Shown here: piece by piece, positions 1 through 12,662 of the stretch | How positions within the stretch are numbered: position 1 is the first letter of the stretch | How the letters are laid out: every line of letters begins with the position of its first letter | Assembly: GCA_039545315.1 (NCBI GenBank) | Contig: BCIM01000002.1 | Coordinates: 1,577,369-1,641,368, forward strand | Reading direction: 5' to 3' | Length of the DNA stretch: 64,000 nt | Source: Kondoa malvinella | Taxonomy: Eukaryota; Basidiomycota; Agaricostilbomycetes; Agaricostilbales; Kondoaceae | Position numbers and translations under genes: made by a program | The notes under the pieces: model-generated | Told to the model about the DNA's origin: nothing | The model's input: the letters and a program-made list of their open reading frames with translations, nothing else | Databases searched by the model: none

Positions 1-1020
1 GCGAGCTGGACTTAGTCCCTGCTACGAGTCTGCAGACTGACTGTTTGAAACCACTCCTCCTGGGTGCAAAGCGATGCAGAACACATTTTCCATGCCCTCG
101 TTTCGATCAATTTCCTCTTGAATGCAGCCAACCATGCGAATGACGGCGCACTTGCTCACATTGTAGGCAACGGTAAACGGATAATCAATCGTGCCCGACC
201 TGGAAGCGAGGTTGAGCGAGTAGCCTTCCTTGCGTTGATGGAACAGAGGCTGGATCAAAGAGTTGAAGTACTGAGAGACAAGATCGCAAGCTTATCAGCC
301 AAAGAAGCCACAGAACGTCTTGGGCTCAACAAAAGTCTCCGAGGGTCTCTGGAAAGCTTGTGCTGAGCCGCAAGGACGCTGCTACGAACTCACCATTGGA
401 CCGTTAATATTGATGGCCATGATTCGTTCGAACGTGTCGACTTCTCCATCTCTGAACTGCATGAGCACAGCATCTTCAGTCATGCAACAAGAGAGAAAGA
501 GAGAAAGAGAGAGAGAGAGAGAAAGAGACACTCACCAAAGCAGCGTGACTGATGCCAGCGCAATTGACGAAAGTGTGGATTGGTCCGAGATCAGTCTCGA
601 CCTTATCCACAAAGGCTTTGCAGTCTTCAAACTTGGTCTGATCGCAGCTGGCGGTGAGGATCTGACTGGCGCCAGCCTTTTGACAAACTTCGACAGTGTC
701 TTGCAAGTCCTCTTGTCGCCTGTCGCACAGGGCTAATTTGGCACCTGTGACTGCGAAAGCTTTACTGATGGCTGTCCCGATGGTGCCGCAGGCTCCAGTC
801 ACGCAGACGACGCGGTTCTGCCATTGGCCTTTGAATTGCAAAGGGTCGCTAGCCAGCCGGGCACAAAGCTTAGCACTGCATCAGACGAACGCAAGAGAGG
901 AAGCAAGACACACATCAAGTCGTAGACTTCACCACGGAGCTGCGCTGGCTCGCCAGGCGTATTCTTCGTTGCTCCCTCTGCGAAGCCCTTCACGAAAACA
1001 TCCTTTGTCGAGATGGGCAT
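1..1020 (-). CDS. Short-chain dehydrogenase/reductase (SDR), 3' end cut by the window
   Basis: This is an NAD(P)-dependent SDR-type oxidoreductase; the substrate cannot be told. The coenzyme-binding glycine motif reads VCVTGACGTIG near 790-840. Further on are the NAG-like element VNCAGIS, a short exon with MAININGPM, and the catalytic YxxxK as YNVSK near 155-170. The exons are separated by short GT-AG introns; one donor starts at about 536 and carries a GA-rich tract. The ATG at 1018-1020 opens an N-terminal extension (MPISTKDVFVKG) before the Rossmann core; its join, around 840-960, is less certain. The C-terminal part lies beyond base 1, and a donor-like GTCAGT near 40 suggests another intron at the edge. 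The gene is divergent from the serine hydrolase that starts at 1365. The family call is firm; the start is moderate. Confidence 0.85.
489..529. repeat. GA-rich microsatellite inside an SDR intron
   Basis: An imperfect (GA)n/(GAAA)n tract sits in the intron of the SDR gene. On the coding strand it reads as a long CT-rich stretch directly after the GTGAGTGTCTC donor. It is the clearest simple repeat in the window. Confidence 0.85.
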
Positions 1021-1364
1021 CTTTGCAAGCGGAATTGAGCTACAGGCGGTCTTCGTTCGTCCAGCCTATTAGCCATCGCGAAGAGCTCGGCAACGCGCTT
1101 GCCATCAAGTGAGGGCTCAGTCGTTCATTTGGCAAGAAAAGCGACATGTTATCTGCGGGCCGGCTCTATTGGTGCTGCAAGATGCTTTGGAACGCTCGGC
1201 AACTGCCTATACTAGCGTTGCGATTGGCTCGGTATAGCAAATACATCTCAAAGGTCGTACACTAGTCGCTCAAACAAGGCAAATACACTGTAAGTTTGGC
1301 ATGTCAAAAGCTTCACACACTAGTACACATACTCACTCTCCGCTCAAGGCAATCCTTACCAAGC
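1021..1364. promoter_or_regulatory. Divergent intergenic promoter region
   Basis: About 340 bp separate the outward-facing SDR and serine hydrolase genes. Two inverted CCAAT boxes (ATTGG) lie near 1168-1172 and 1223-1227. A GTAAGT-like donor near 1290 followed by a CTTACCAAG acceptor just before the ATG at 1365 suggests a 5'-UTR intron in the rightward gene. On the minus strand a short open segment with an ATG near 1146 could add residues to the SDR, but no clean splice join was found. Confidence 0.35.
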
Positions 1365-2664
1365 ATGATTGACGAAAAACACCCTGGTTTCGACATTGAC
1401 TCGCTGAAGCGCTTGCAGGCATCTATCGAGAAGGACATTGCCGAAGGACTCTACCATGGGGCCAGTCTCATCGTCTCTAGAGGCGGTAGGGTCGCAATGG
1501 ACGTCCAACTCGGCTACAGTCACAAGCAGAGCCAGCGCAAGACCGCCGCGGACGATGTCTACTGGCTCTTCTCCCTCACGAAAGCCTTCACCCACACTCT
1601 GGTCTTGCAAGCCGTCGAGCGCGGCCAAATGTCTTTCACCGATCGAGTTGTCGACTGGATCCCCGAGTTCATTGGCGAAGATCGGTTTCGACAGGTCAAG
1701 AAGGAGAAGGTCAGCCTCGTTCACTTGCTCTCCCATCGCGCTGGTCTGGTCACTACGCCGACGCCGCTTCCTTACGAAGAGCTCGGCAGCCTGGACAATG
1801 TCATCAAAGCCATTTGCCAATTGGATGTCGTTGGTAATCCTGGTCAGTCACTCGCGAGCAAGCTCAGCCGTCTTGCCTCGAGATGCTCATTGATCTTTGT
1901 GCTCCTTTCCACAGGCGGAGAGGTCGAATACTCGCCAACCTTGAACCACGCTCTCATGGGTGAAATGGTCCGGAGAGCGACAGGCGCCTCGTCCTTCACT
2001 GAATTGGTCAACAAGGAAATCTTTGAACCTCTAGGCATGACTTCTACTCGCATGGGCGCACCGAAAGAGTTCAAAGATCGTATGGTGCCTATCGTAGCCA
2101 ACTTTAAGCCAGGCGGATGGTTCACGCCGAGGGATTTGGAAGTCATGCAAGAGATCGTTGTCGAGGGCGCAGGTCGCTTTCCTCTTTCTTGCCTGGGTCA
2201 ATACGACGCTCATTCCGCTTCACTCTTCAGAGATGCCATGGGTCGGCGGGGTCAGCACAGTTCGAGACATTTCTCGCTTTGCCGAAATGCTGCGACGAAA
2301 AGGCGAATTGAAAGGCAAGCGCATTCTTTCACCTGCTATGCTCGACCTCGCTACAACAGTGCAGACCGGCACGTCACCCAACAACCTCTATGCCAGAATT
2401 TCGGCCAACAACCACTGGCAAATCCCACCTGCCAACCTCGGTCTCGGTTTCGCCTTGTCAGGTACTGGCACACACCCTACCTTTTTCGGTTCTTTGACCA
2501 GCCCTCGGACGTTTGGCAACTATGGTGCTGGCTCTACCTTGTTTTGGGTCGATCCAGAACGCGACATTACCTTTTCCTGCCTCACTTCAGGCATTTGCGA
2601 AGAAGGGGCCAACGTCAAGCGCTTTGCTCGGCTGTCGGACATGACGATCGCGGCGGCCAAGTGA
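1365..2664 (+). CDS. Beta-lactamase-like serine hydrolase (class C / esterase family)
   Basis: This belongs to the serine hydrolase family of class C beta-lactamases, penicillin-binding proteins and esterases; fungal members are often esterases or transacylases acting on secondary metabolites. The nucleophile motif SxxK is FSLTK near residue 68. A YSPTLN motif stands at the usual tyrosine site. A late FGNYGAGSTLFWVDPERD block matches the family's conserved C-terminal loop. Two introns are inferred: 1843-1914 (72 nt, in frame and without a stop) and 2173-2230. Joining them gives NPGGEVEYS and then GAEMPWVGGVST, both smooth family matches. The start at 1365 (MIDEKHPGFD) gives a protein of normal size, about 390 residues. 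No secretion signal is evident. Confidence 0.88.
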
Positions 2665-4445
2665 GAACAAGTGAGAAGGGGTATCGTCAATAGAGTGTCC
2701 TGACTATAGGCAATGGTAATGCAAACACAAAGTCTCCGTGTTTTGGGTCCGTACTTGCTTGTCTTTTCCCAATGGCCCCGATGGAAAGCTAGAGAAAGTC
2801 GACCATGCAGACCATGCTGACCGGGCTATGAAGACTCTTTACGTGGTAGTAGAGCGGCTAATGTGCGGGCTTCAGACTCGTTGTGACTGCCGGATCTCGC
2901 TCATCAGATCGAGGATAGCAAGCACCACCGTGAAGCATGCCATGGGAAGATCACCATGAGTAGCTGACGCGAAAGGGCATGGGTCAAGACGCAGCGAGAA
3001 TACAAGCGACACGGAGAGATGAACAGCTGGCCAGACGATGCTACGAAGAGATGACTTGGAACTGGTAGTAGGAGCTAAGAAGGAATCATTAGGGCTTCCA
3101 GCTAGCAGCTTTGATTACACGAAACATCTCTCACAGGTTTTGATCATATTCACGCTAGCGATCATAGTCACGCCCGCAACTGAAGCAGTCTTTCATATCT
3201 TGAAATTGAGAATGGCGAAGAGGAAATAGATAAAAGATGAAGATAAAGTTTACGTTGCAGCAGGTGCGAGGGTGTGCGAAAGGGCAGACAATTGACGGGT
3301 TGACCTGTCTGAAGAGGGCGGAAAGCCAGGGAGAAAGACTTGGGGCTTCTTGCTCGCCGTGTTGAAGAAGATTGACCGCTCGCTTAGGCGCAACAGATGT
3401 ATTACGCGTCTTCAGAGCCGATCACAGAACGCCGCAAACATGCATAAATACCGAACGGTAGCTAACTAGAAGCATCGAAAGGCGAGTGACAGCCGGCCTT
3501 TGCTGACCGCGAGGACCTGTGGACTCGTCTGTCCGAAGTGCAGTTCTCGGGGCAGGCGACGCATTAATCGCGCTACTTGCTGCAGCGGAGAGGCCAGGTG
3601 CAGCCCATCAAGGCATGCTCGCTGAAGAATTCCTTTGCTTTGCAAGCTTTGTATTGCGATCGGTCGACTTGGATCAACCGCCTCGAAATTTACACAGCTC
3701 AGTACTCCAAGGGTGTACTCCAGCGCGAGATCCTGTCCGCCGTCTTTCTGGCAGTCGTCTTGTTATGACTCGGAGCTGTACCCTCTTGAAGTCTGCTTGG
3801 CTTTGTTCTCACAATGTCCTCTCGGGTTGCGCCAATTTTTGCCTCGCTGCTCTCTCAAATACCTACCACGTAGATCATACACTGTGAAGTTCCCATATCG
3901 TTGTGGTCCGTCAATCGCGTCATTGCCGTCTCATTCCTCGCGTCCTTTGCTGTCTCCTTCTTGAGGAATGTGTAAGTGGAAGCTCACGCTGTCAGACAGC
4001 GGCTGTCTCGCTTGTCTATCTGTCTGTCTCGTATCTTGGAGACACAAGCCAAGGTGGACTTCGGATTTCAGTTCACATCTGAGTGCCTTTAGCTGTTGCA
4101 TCACTTCTTAAGACCCTGATAGCGCCGCTCTCGTGTGGAGGACAGCAAGGGAAGAATTCTCACAGCAACTTGCAACTGCATGAATCGATTGTTATGGCTT
4201 GTCTGGTGGCCTCTGACACCAAGACCTCCCCTGTCGACCCGCTGTCACCATACATAAGCACTCCACGTCTGTACGGACGATAGACGCGCGGGAATGGCGA
4301 ACAGCCGACCGGACCGTGATGGTGGATCCCCGCTCTCCTTACCCGACCCCGCTGATAGCAATGAAAACCCCTCATTTAATGGCAAGTCAGATACACGACA
4401 CGACTCGCACCAAATCTCGGTCTTCTGCCTCAATCAACTAGCACC
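2665..4445. other. Long intergenic stretch without a convincing gene
   Basis: About 1.8 kb separate the serine hydrolase from the permease. The short open frames here lack ATG starts, splice logic or recognisable protein. A low-complexity run of CTGT/TCTGTC units lies near 4005-4035. The right part is presumably the permease promoter and leader; no regulatory site can be assigned. Confidence 0.5.
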
Positions 4446-6488
4446 ATGTCTCAAATTCCAAGACTGGCGAAAGCTTCGTCGGCTGCTTCTGATGTGTCGA
4501 CCACGTACAAAGAAGACATCGCGCTCCGCTCAAATCAGGCGCCGGAACTTGACATGATCAAAGAGTCTGATCTCGAAGGTGCAAACATGGATGACGACGC
4601 GAAAGCTCTTCGAGGTCAAAAGTTTGATTGGACTCCAGAAGAAGAGAATCGTGTCAAGCGTCGCATCGATTGGCATTTGTAAGCTCGTACCATTCACTCA
4701 GCCGAAAAATGATAAGTCTGGCTACTGTCTAGAATGATCATCATGGCAATGGCGACCGGCATCCAGTTTGTTGACAAGGCTGCTCTCGGTAATGCGGCAA
4801 TCTATGGCTTGCGAACAGATCTCAACCTGCAAGGATCCGAGTACGCTCTTGCCGTCAGCTTGTTCTATGTCGGTTACGCTATTGGGCTCTTTCCTTCCAT
4901 TTGGGCAATGCAAAAGGTGCACGCCGGCAAGTTCATTGGTGTTATGGTGTTTGCCTGGGGCATCACAATGATTGGCATGCTTGGTTGCACCAACTTTGCT
5001 GGTCTAGCAGTTCTGCGAGTACTCCTTGGTATCTTCGAGAGGTCTGTCTTGCTAGTCTAGAATACTGTCGTCCGCTGATATTTCATTTCTAGTTGCCTGA
5101 ACCCTGGATTTGGGCTTATCAATACGCGGTGGTACACGCAGAAAGAGCTGCCTTGGCGAACAGGTGTGTTTCTATTGCCAATGATGGAGTGAAACTGGCT
5201 CATTGCGACATTCAGCACTCTGGACCATCAATAACGGTCTCATGCCGTAAGTGTAGCACAGTCTTGATATGCGACCCATCACTAATGGCATTGAAATTGC
5301 TCAGCATTCCATTCTTGCTCATCTACTACGGTATCGGCCACGCAACAAATCCCTCTATCAGCCCGTGGCGTGCAATCTATTTATTGCTCGGTTTGGTCAC
5401 CTGCATTACCGGCGTTTTCGTCTTCTTCTTCATTCCTGATTCACCAAGCAAAGCGAAATGGCTGAACGATCGAGAGAAGGCGATCGCTGTTGAGCGTGTC
5501 GCGCGCAGTCAAACGGGTCTAAAGAACACGCAATGGAAGTGGCCCCAATGCATTGAAGCGCTCACCGACATGAGGGCTTGGCTCATTATCATCTGCTTGT
5601 TCGGAGGAGCCGCTGGCGGTACCCTCAACACTAATTTCCTGGGTCTGGTGTAAGTCGTCGTCCTGAAGTTCCATGCAGTCAGACTGATAGGACGAGGACA
5701 GCATCCGAGGTTTCGGCTACAGTGAACTTCGCTCCACCCTACTGCAGATCCCAACCTTTGCTATTCAAACTATCACGTCAACTCTTGTCCTCGGGCTGGT
5801 CACCTTTGTCAAGCCTTTGAGAAATGCGAAGCAGCCCATCCTGTCAGTGGCAGCACTATGTGTGGTCGTAGGCTGCGTCATTCTTTATACCAATACGCCT
5901 GACGGCAGCAACGGCGGGCTGTTGCTCTTCGCACTCTACCTCGTAGCCATTAACAATTGCTCTTTCGTGAGTGCATGGTTTGTGTCCAGATGCACTGTTG
6001 CTGATTTATAAGATCAGGCGGTTCTGATTGCTATTGTTGGCAACAACTTTGCCGGTACAACCAAGAAATCGACGATCCAGATGATGTTTTGTAAGTTGAT
6101 CTTATGACCGTCTCTCAGATACAATGTTGACCTGCCACAGACGCATCGTATTGCGTGTCAAGCACAGTCGTCCCTCAAGCATTCCTCTCGAGCGAAGCTC
6201 CAGTGTACCATGCAAGCTGTTCTTTTCCCTTGCAAGGGTCGATGCTGATGCGTCTGTCTTGGCTATCAGACTGGAATTCTGACAATCCTCTGCTTCCAAG
6301 GTCTCATTTTCGTCTGCTATTGGCTCAACTGGGCCCTGATGATGCGGGAGAACCGCCTGCGCGACCAAAAGTTTGCCCAGCTGAGCGAGGAAGAGCAACA
6401 CCACCAGCGATCAATCGCAGCCAGGGTCTTACAAGGTCTGCAGGATCTGACCGACAAGCAGAACCCAGGTTTCAGGTACTCGGGTTAA
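4446..6488 (+). CDS. MFS anion:cation symporter, allantoate permease (Dal5) type
   Basis: This is a major facilitator transporter of the fungal allantoate/nicotinate/vitamin permease group, expected at the plasma membrane. The hydrophilic N-terminus leads to EEENRVKRRIDWHL, a hallmark before TM1. Family motifs follow: FVDKAALGNAAIYG, the LRVLLGIFE-CLNPGFGLI junction, WYTQKELPWRT, and FFFIPDSPSKAKWL before the central loop. At least seven short introns are needed; the joins restore ALWTINNGLMP and AVLIAIVGNNFAGTTKK, both expected in this family. One intron (6212-6269) appears to start with GC rather than GT. The C-terminus is the usual charged tail (ENRLRDQKFA) ending at TAA 6486-6488. Substrate is unknown; organic anions such as allantoate or nicotinate are typical. 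Confidence 0.9.
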
Positions 6489-6858
6489 TCATTCCAAGGG
6501 CATGTACAGTATGATTTGCCAGCTTGAAAACACGTTTGTATTCATTGTCACTCCAAAAACTCTGCTTCTCTGTCCTTCGAGTCAGCGTGCGCTTCGCTAC
6601 CATGGTTTGCCGAGCTAGCAAGGTGATATCAGATCGCAGAAGCATTCGGTGCGCAGCATGTATAAAAGGCTTTGCAACCCTGCATATAAGTCGCTATGTA
6701 CACAGCGCCCGAGCGCTTTGGAAGAAACTGAAAGCTCCTTTCGCCATTTCACACATTAGCTTACTACCTTACGCCAGAATGCGATCCCCTGTTCAAGACT
6801 CAGATCTTGTGGGACTGATGTTGCGCCAACTCTTGCATGATGTCGTTCGACAGCGGTA
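6489..6858. other. Convergent intergenic region
   Basis: These 370 bp lie between the stops of the permease and the B56 gene. They presumably hold both 3' untranslated regions. No gene or structured element was recognised. Confidence 0.4.
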
Positions 6859-9606
6859 TCACACTTTTCCGCTGTAATCAAAGCGGAATGAGCAAAGTAT
6901 ATAGCCAACACCGACGCTATCACGAACCCTCATATGTAGCGGCTGGTTGCCAGGAGGAGCACTGGCTGGATTTCTAGCAGCGGTATTGGAGAATGGCTGC
7001 AGGTCACCGTGCTCATCTTCCTGATCTTCCGCTGATGTGATTGATGTGTCGTCCATCGCTTGCCCAGCATTCGCAACAGCTTGCAGCGAGTGATCTATGC
7101 CGTTCGATATGTCTGCCTCGCTTGCTTCGCTGAGCTCGAAAGGCGACATCGTTCGTGGGGGAGCCGGCTTGAGCATCGAAGGCGGCAGAGGGGTGTGTAT
7201 TAGGGCTTGATTGCGAAGAGCTGCTTCCCGAAGAGCTTCCCATTCGTCTTCGCGTTCGTGCATTCGTTTCCTCTCACTGGACACATAGGAAAGTCAGATC
7301 GCCCAATTTGCAAGCACCAAGCGTACGCTAGCCTATTCTCGGTATATGAGCTGGCTTGCTGGTCGAAGGCTTGGCTGTTGATTTCCATGAACAACTTGAG
7401 GGCATTGAAGACAAGCGCATGAATTTGTCTGCACAATGAGATTGCGCCATATTAGACCGAGGAAGATCTGTGACAACAGGCATACCTGTTCCAATGCGCC
7501 TGCGTGATTCTATGTAGAGCAGGGAAGACGAGAGGTAGAACAGTATGCACGTTCTCGCCGATCAGGTTGACAACATATTCGTTGTTGAAATCTGCGAAAC
7601 CAGTTCAGCGCGAGTCATACCACAGCACGGGTGAGCGCACAGTACAACGCTCTTTCTGCGACTTGGAAGTGCTGACTTGAGAAGCATCTGGCCAACTGCT
7701 TAAACAGCGGCACCATGACTTTCTGGAACTCGGTCGGCTCGATGACATCCAATATCTCTTCTATCTCGTTCAAGAACATGACTTCTTTCGGAGAGTTGAC
7801 TTTTGGCCAGAAGCGCAATAGACCGATGACGACTTCTTCGGTAAGCTGAGCGTCCTTCTCGAGGAACTGCACGACACAGTAGGCTAGTTGCGGGTGGTAG
7901 AGTGCTAGACCTTTGACTTTGTGCAGGGGTATCAGGACACGAGTGAGGAAAGTCTTGTGTTCTGGTTTGAGTGGTAGAGCAAAGCCATTGATAATCGAGC
8001 CGAGAATCTCGAGTAATTCGGCGATACCATTGTGTCTTTCTGTATCGTACTGCAGGCAAGATATGAGCAATCCAACAATCCTACGATGAGGAATGAACGT
8101 ACTATAAAGCTGAAGAAGACGTAGTTGATGGATCTTCGGATGAAGGCGCGGAGATTGAGGAATTTGCCATAGATTCGGTGCAGTGTAGTCTTGAGAAAGT
8201 CCCGTTCCCGCGGATCTTCACTGTCGAAAAGCTCCAAGAGCTGTGAACAGCAAACATTTGAGCTTTGAGCCCAAGCTAGACTCGACTAGACCGACCTGAA
8301 GCACAAATTCCGTATCGATATACCTCTTGGCAACATTCGTATTGAAGTCCGGACTCTCTACGAAGCGAAGGAAGAATTCGTAAACTATCTGCAAGTGCGG
8401 CCAAGCCAATTCCAAGACCGGCTCGTCTTCCTCAGGATCATACGCATCGCCTGAAGGGTTGACTGGAGGAGGAATAGCGCGGAATAGATTTGATGCGAAC
8501 TACAGGCGAGAATCAGCATCAATTTTCGGCCCAAGATGGATTCGCACGGACCATATTGACTACTTCAGGGTAAACAGCTTCTGTGATGACGCCTCTTTGG
8601 GTTGTGATCCACTCGAGCATCTCTTGCAAGGTATTCGACTTGATCTGCTTGCCTGCTAATTCGGTCGAAGCATCGTTGAAGTCGAACACAACCGCACTCT
8701 GCCTTAGCTTTTGAAGGAATAGCTCGTGTCGATCATTGAAAGGGACCTCTGTGATCGACAGCCAGTACTTAGAGAGGTAGATCTGCCTACGCTAATCCGA
8801 CCTACCAAGAAATCCAGGCAACCGATGAATCTCGACCCGCTCAGTGACATGAAACCGACTACTCCTCTGCTTCCTTGGCGTCTTTGCAATGGGTATTGTG
8901 TCCTTGATCCCACCTGTTGGACTGCCCAACCCTCCCGAACCAGGACTACCAGGACTTCCGGGACTGCTCGTGCCAGCACGCAGCTTATTGACAGGTCCAG
9001 GTTTGGGTGGCGTGCCTTGCAGAGGTCCGCCGGGCACGGGATGATGAAGGTTAGCTGAAGGGTGAGGTAGTGGATCTTGCGGCATGGTTGTCTACTCGCA
9101 CAAGTCAATACAAGGGATATTCGGATATCTGCAAAAGCAGACCTTGTCACTCACCGACTCGGGAGAAATGACTACTTTAGGTGTGGGTGAAGATGGCACA
9201 GCATTCTGTCCTGCCTGTGACGGCGGTGTGCTGCTGTTGTTCGACTTTGAGCCTCCAAAAAGAAAGTTGCCTCGTGATGAGGTGGAGCTGCTGGATTGTT
9301 GCTTGCTGGCGTCTAGTAGTGAAGTCTGAGATGAAGAAGGCGTGGCACTTGGAGAGCCATTGCTGCTGCCACTTGCGCTGGAAGTAATGCTATTCTGCCT
9401 CGACTTGTTCATGGCGGAATTGTTCACGTTTCCACCGTTTGAAGCATTGTTTGAGGAAGCAGAGGAAGGATTGCTGTCTTTATCCTTTGCATCTTTGCTC
9501 TCTTTGCGGCCAGAGAGGGACTGACGTGCACGGGGCTTCACATCAATTTCGGGCTCATGTTTTGACTGGGGGGTCAACTCACAAAGCTTTTCTTGATTGA
9601 TTTCAT
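6859..9606 (-). CDS. PP2A regulatory subunit B56 (B' family; Rts1/Par1 homologue)
   Basis: This is the B56-type regulatory subunit that directs the PP2A phosphatase to substrates in stress response, septation and chromosome cohesion. The first ~170 residues are Ser/Asn/Pro-rich and low complexity, as in fungal Rts1/Par1. The B56 core then runs through [107 protein letters not shown] and [18 protein letters not shown] Ser/Thr-rich tail follows. Many short introns interrupt the core. The start at 9606 gives MKSIKKSF, then a 62-nt intron into [12 protein letters not shown]; that junction is inferred. The family call is essentially certain. Confidence 0.95.
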
Positions 9607-10130
9607 GCTAACGCCGGTCTGACTTCGATTGTGTACGGATCAGGCCAGCTCGTGGGTTTTGCGAATATAGCTTGCAGGGCTTGTGTATGAATTCTTTCGA
9701 CAGCGCCGAGTAAAACGCGCTTCTATCCACAGACGCTGGTCGCAGTAAGTCAGGCGTGGAATCCCTTGAGGTCGTGTAGCTCCAGAGTGCGAGGTAGTAA
9801 TGAATGAGGGGGCGCAGATTCGCGTGCAGGAAGGCACAAGCCTTTGACACCCAGGTGTTGCCGGTCTTGCGATATTCGAGAGCCGGCCGTACGCAGACAA
9901 TTCGCGGTTGTTGGGTACAGAGCAATACACAGACGCCCTTGGAGACTCTTGGTCGACTTCGATTGAGAGAGAGAGCGTTTTCGGCATGGGCCGCTCCCGA
10001 GCAGCATCCTTAGTCTCGGACTTCCCTTTGAAATCGTACAGGCTTCTATGAAACAATAGCAAAAGCAGAAGAACGCTATGACGATATCAAGATGAATTCC
10101 CAAAAACGAAAAGCGCGTCAAACACCGTCC
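9607..10130. other. Upstream region of the B56 gene
   Basis: About 520 bp lie between the 3' end of SIP5 and the start of the B56 gene, both on the minus strand. Three overlapping minus-strand open frames pass through here, but none has homology or a clean exon structure. The stretch is best read as promoter and 5' leader. Confidence 0.4.
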
Positions 10131-12265
10131 TCAAGTCGTCACCTGCTGACTCCCACTCGTCCCTCTCCTGTCCAATGCCTCTCCTGGTTCTTCATCATCC
10201 TCCAATTGAGCATACGCTCCATACCCATAATCATCCTCGCTCGCCTCAGTAGCCGGCGTCCAAGGCTCAGACTGTACAGACTCGGAATGCTTCAAAAAAG
10301 GCCGAGTGGAAGGTGCAACACTGGCAGTAGGTGATGTGCCCATAGGTGGTTGGCTATTGTCTTCGTAGCTTTGTGCATCAGAAGTATATCGAGCTCGCCC
10401 ACGACTTTCTTGGGAAGATGGACTTGTCGAAAGGGTAGTGCTGTTGACCACAGGCGGCGTTCCAACGCCTGTCTGTAAATACGATGGAATAGCAGTAGCT
10501 ACTAGAACTGAGCTTGTCGATATAGGCTGAGGCTGAGAAGATGATGGAAACTGTTGCGAAGAGCGACGGCTTGAAGAAGCCGTGTCGTTGATTCGCATGT
10601 CCTGCACGGCTGGCAAGATAGATGTACCGACAGCGCTGGAGAGTGCTGCCTCTCGATCAGACGAGTTCTGACTTCGAGCCGGACTTGATCCACGTGTTTG
10701 GGCCAAGCCGCTCGACGACGAAGAGGACGCGGTGACCGTCGTTGAAGTAGATGCGATTGGGCCGCTAGACGCATTACCCGCTGCAGCTTTCTTCGTCTCT
10801 GCCTCTTCTGCTTCCTTGCGCTTCCTTTCGTCCTCTTCCGCTTCCAGCAGACTAAGCCGAATGGCTTCGTTCATCATCAAGTCTTCGAGGCTGGAAAGGA
10901 CGTCAACATTTGCTCTTTCGCAACATGACCTGGACGTACTCTTGGCCATAATCGGGTCGTCGAGCAGCATCACTTCGACTTCGCCTACTGCGTCTCGATG
11001 ACCGACTACCAGAATCCGAAGCGCCCGAATTTCTTGCAGCCTCTATCATAGCCGCCAAGTCCCGATTTCCGCTTCCACTAACACCAATTGGAATCATGCG
11101 ACCATTGACTTGTTGGAAGATGAGGCGGCGGTTCGCACGACGAGCTATTGCAGCTTTGACCGCTTCTACCTTTTCTTGCCAATTTGGATATATCTGGTCG
11201 ATAGTAACCACTTCAGGAGCTGAAACTTGCATTTCAGCGGGTGTTATGATAATAGCTGAAGAAATATGCACACCTGTTGCTGACATCGACTTCCGACGTG
11301 GCTCTGGCATCGATCGAGGACTGGCTGCCATACCTGGACCAGGTGAGATAGACATTGTGTTACCATGCCGTAGCTATACAGTCTGCATAAGATGGGATCT
11401 GGCCTGCACACTAAAGACTCACTGAGAATGCACTGCCCGTAGCACCGTCGTCGATTTTAATGGCATGTCCCTTGACATCCCTGCGATTCATCGGCGCCGG
11501 AGGCTTGTAGAAGACGCCAAAGTCAGGTTCCACACAGAACGGGCAGGCCACAGGCTCGGGCTATAAGGAGCGGGTTGTCAGTTTTGTTAAGTGAGGAGCA
11601 GATGTGCTCACATCTAGATGATGCACATCAGGCTCCAGACGATGTATCTGCACCAGACATTCCGTGCAGACAGGTTGATCGCAACAGCGCGATGTGTTGA
11701 TATTAGAAGGAAAGTTGCTGAAGCAGTTGTCAATGGGGGAGAACTTCCGCCTGAACAAAGATACTAACAGCATGCAAATCGGACATTCGGCAGTCCCTCT
11801 GTCGTAGAATTCAATTTCTGCCTTCCTATGACTCGAAGGCTCTTTGTGACGTTGACCAGCAAACGCTTGATCGCCAATGCTGTCCTGGCCCTCTTTGATG
11901 CCGACGTCTTCCAAAAGAGCAGCAATCTCTTTGGAGCGAGCTTTGCGTTGAGCTTCGCGCTGTTGAGCGGCTGCAATGTCCTCGCTGTCCTCCACAGCAA
12001 CGTCTTCCGACTCTTCTACACCTTCATATTCGTCTTGCAATCCTCGATAGAAAGGCGCGAGCTGTCGATTGAGGATCATTCGGGCAACAGCAATCTTGTC
12101 CCATTCTTGAGCAACAGCAGGATAAGTGCCGGACATGGGAATCAGATGACCTCCATCACAGGCAAGAGTCGAAGTCAAGGTTGGAGCTCCGGTAGTGCTG
12201 CTTGCTGCTACTCGAGGGCTTTCTGTGCCGTGTCCATTGGCACCGCGCGAAGGATTGTTGCCCAT
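10131..12265 (-). CDS. SIP5: SIP5-like RING-type zinc finger protein
   Basis: This is a homologue of yeast Sip5, a Snf1-interacting protein. The N-terminus MGNNPS fits an N-myristoylation site (MGxxxS). A long linker precedes the treble-clef/RING-like centre: ECPICML, then FPSNINTSRCCDQPVCTECLVQI, then EPVACPFCVEPDFGVFYKPP, all family signatures. NRRDVKGHAIKIDDG and a second conserved block IYPNWQEKVEAVKAAIARRANRR follow, then DLEDLMMNEAIRLSL and a low-complexity Ser-rich acidic tail. Four short introns are inferred, including a 50-nt one (GTACGT...CCAG) that joins YGQ to DLEDLMM. The last exon alone would look like an independent frame from about 10,973. Role in glucose or Snf1 signalling is by family only. 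Confidence 0.92.
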
Positions 12266-12662
12266 AGCGCCGGCCGCAGCTGTAGGCTAAGATTCGGTCG
12301 GTACAAGTCTCGTTTGAGGCCGTCTCTTTCCCGCAGGTCGTCAAGCACAGCCGGATGCGATCAATGGGATGCCACGTCGTATATTCGTAGAAGCATTCCA
12401 GACAGCCGGTTGCGTTTCTCGATGGAGTGAGGGCAACGCTAACGAGGACAGGCTTTGACTTCGGAAGCTTACGTCAACGCCACGGATGTGAGGTGTACCT
12501 GGCATATGCTATCTCTGTATTACAGCTATTGCCTGTCACGAATTCTCCCGATGTTTCGTTCGTGCGTCATTGGGAAGACCATCTTTGCTGCACAGGTGTT
12601 AAGGCTCGAATGTAATCGGAGAGCCAGAGAGTAGTCTTGCACAACTTTCTGCATCGCATTGC
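12266..12662. other. Short spacer between COG4 and SIP5
   Basis: About 400 bp hold the SIP5 promoter and the COG4 3' end. No separate gene is supported. Confidence 0.35.

Noticed and set aside
2665..4445. tRNA or transposon remnant in the long spacer
   Set aside because: No T-loop-like GTTCRA with pairing arms, terminal inverted repeats or transposase-like frame was found by eye.
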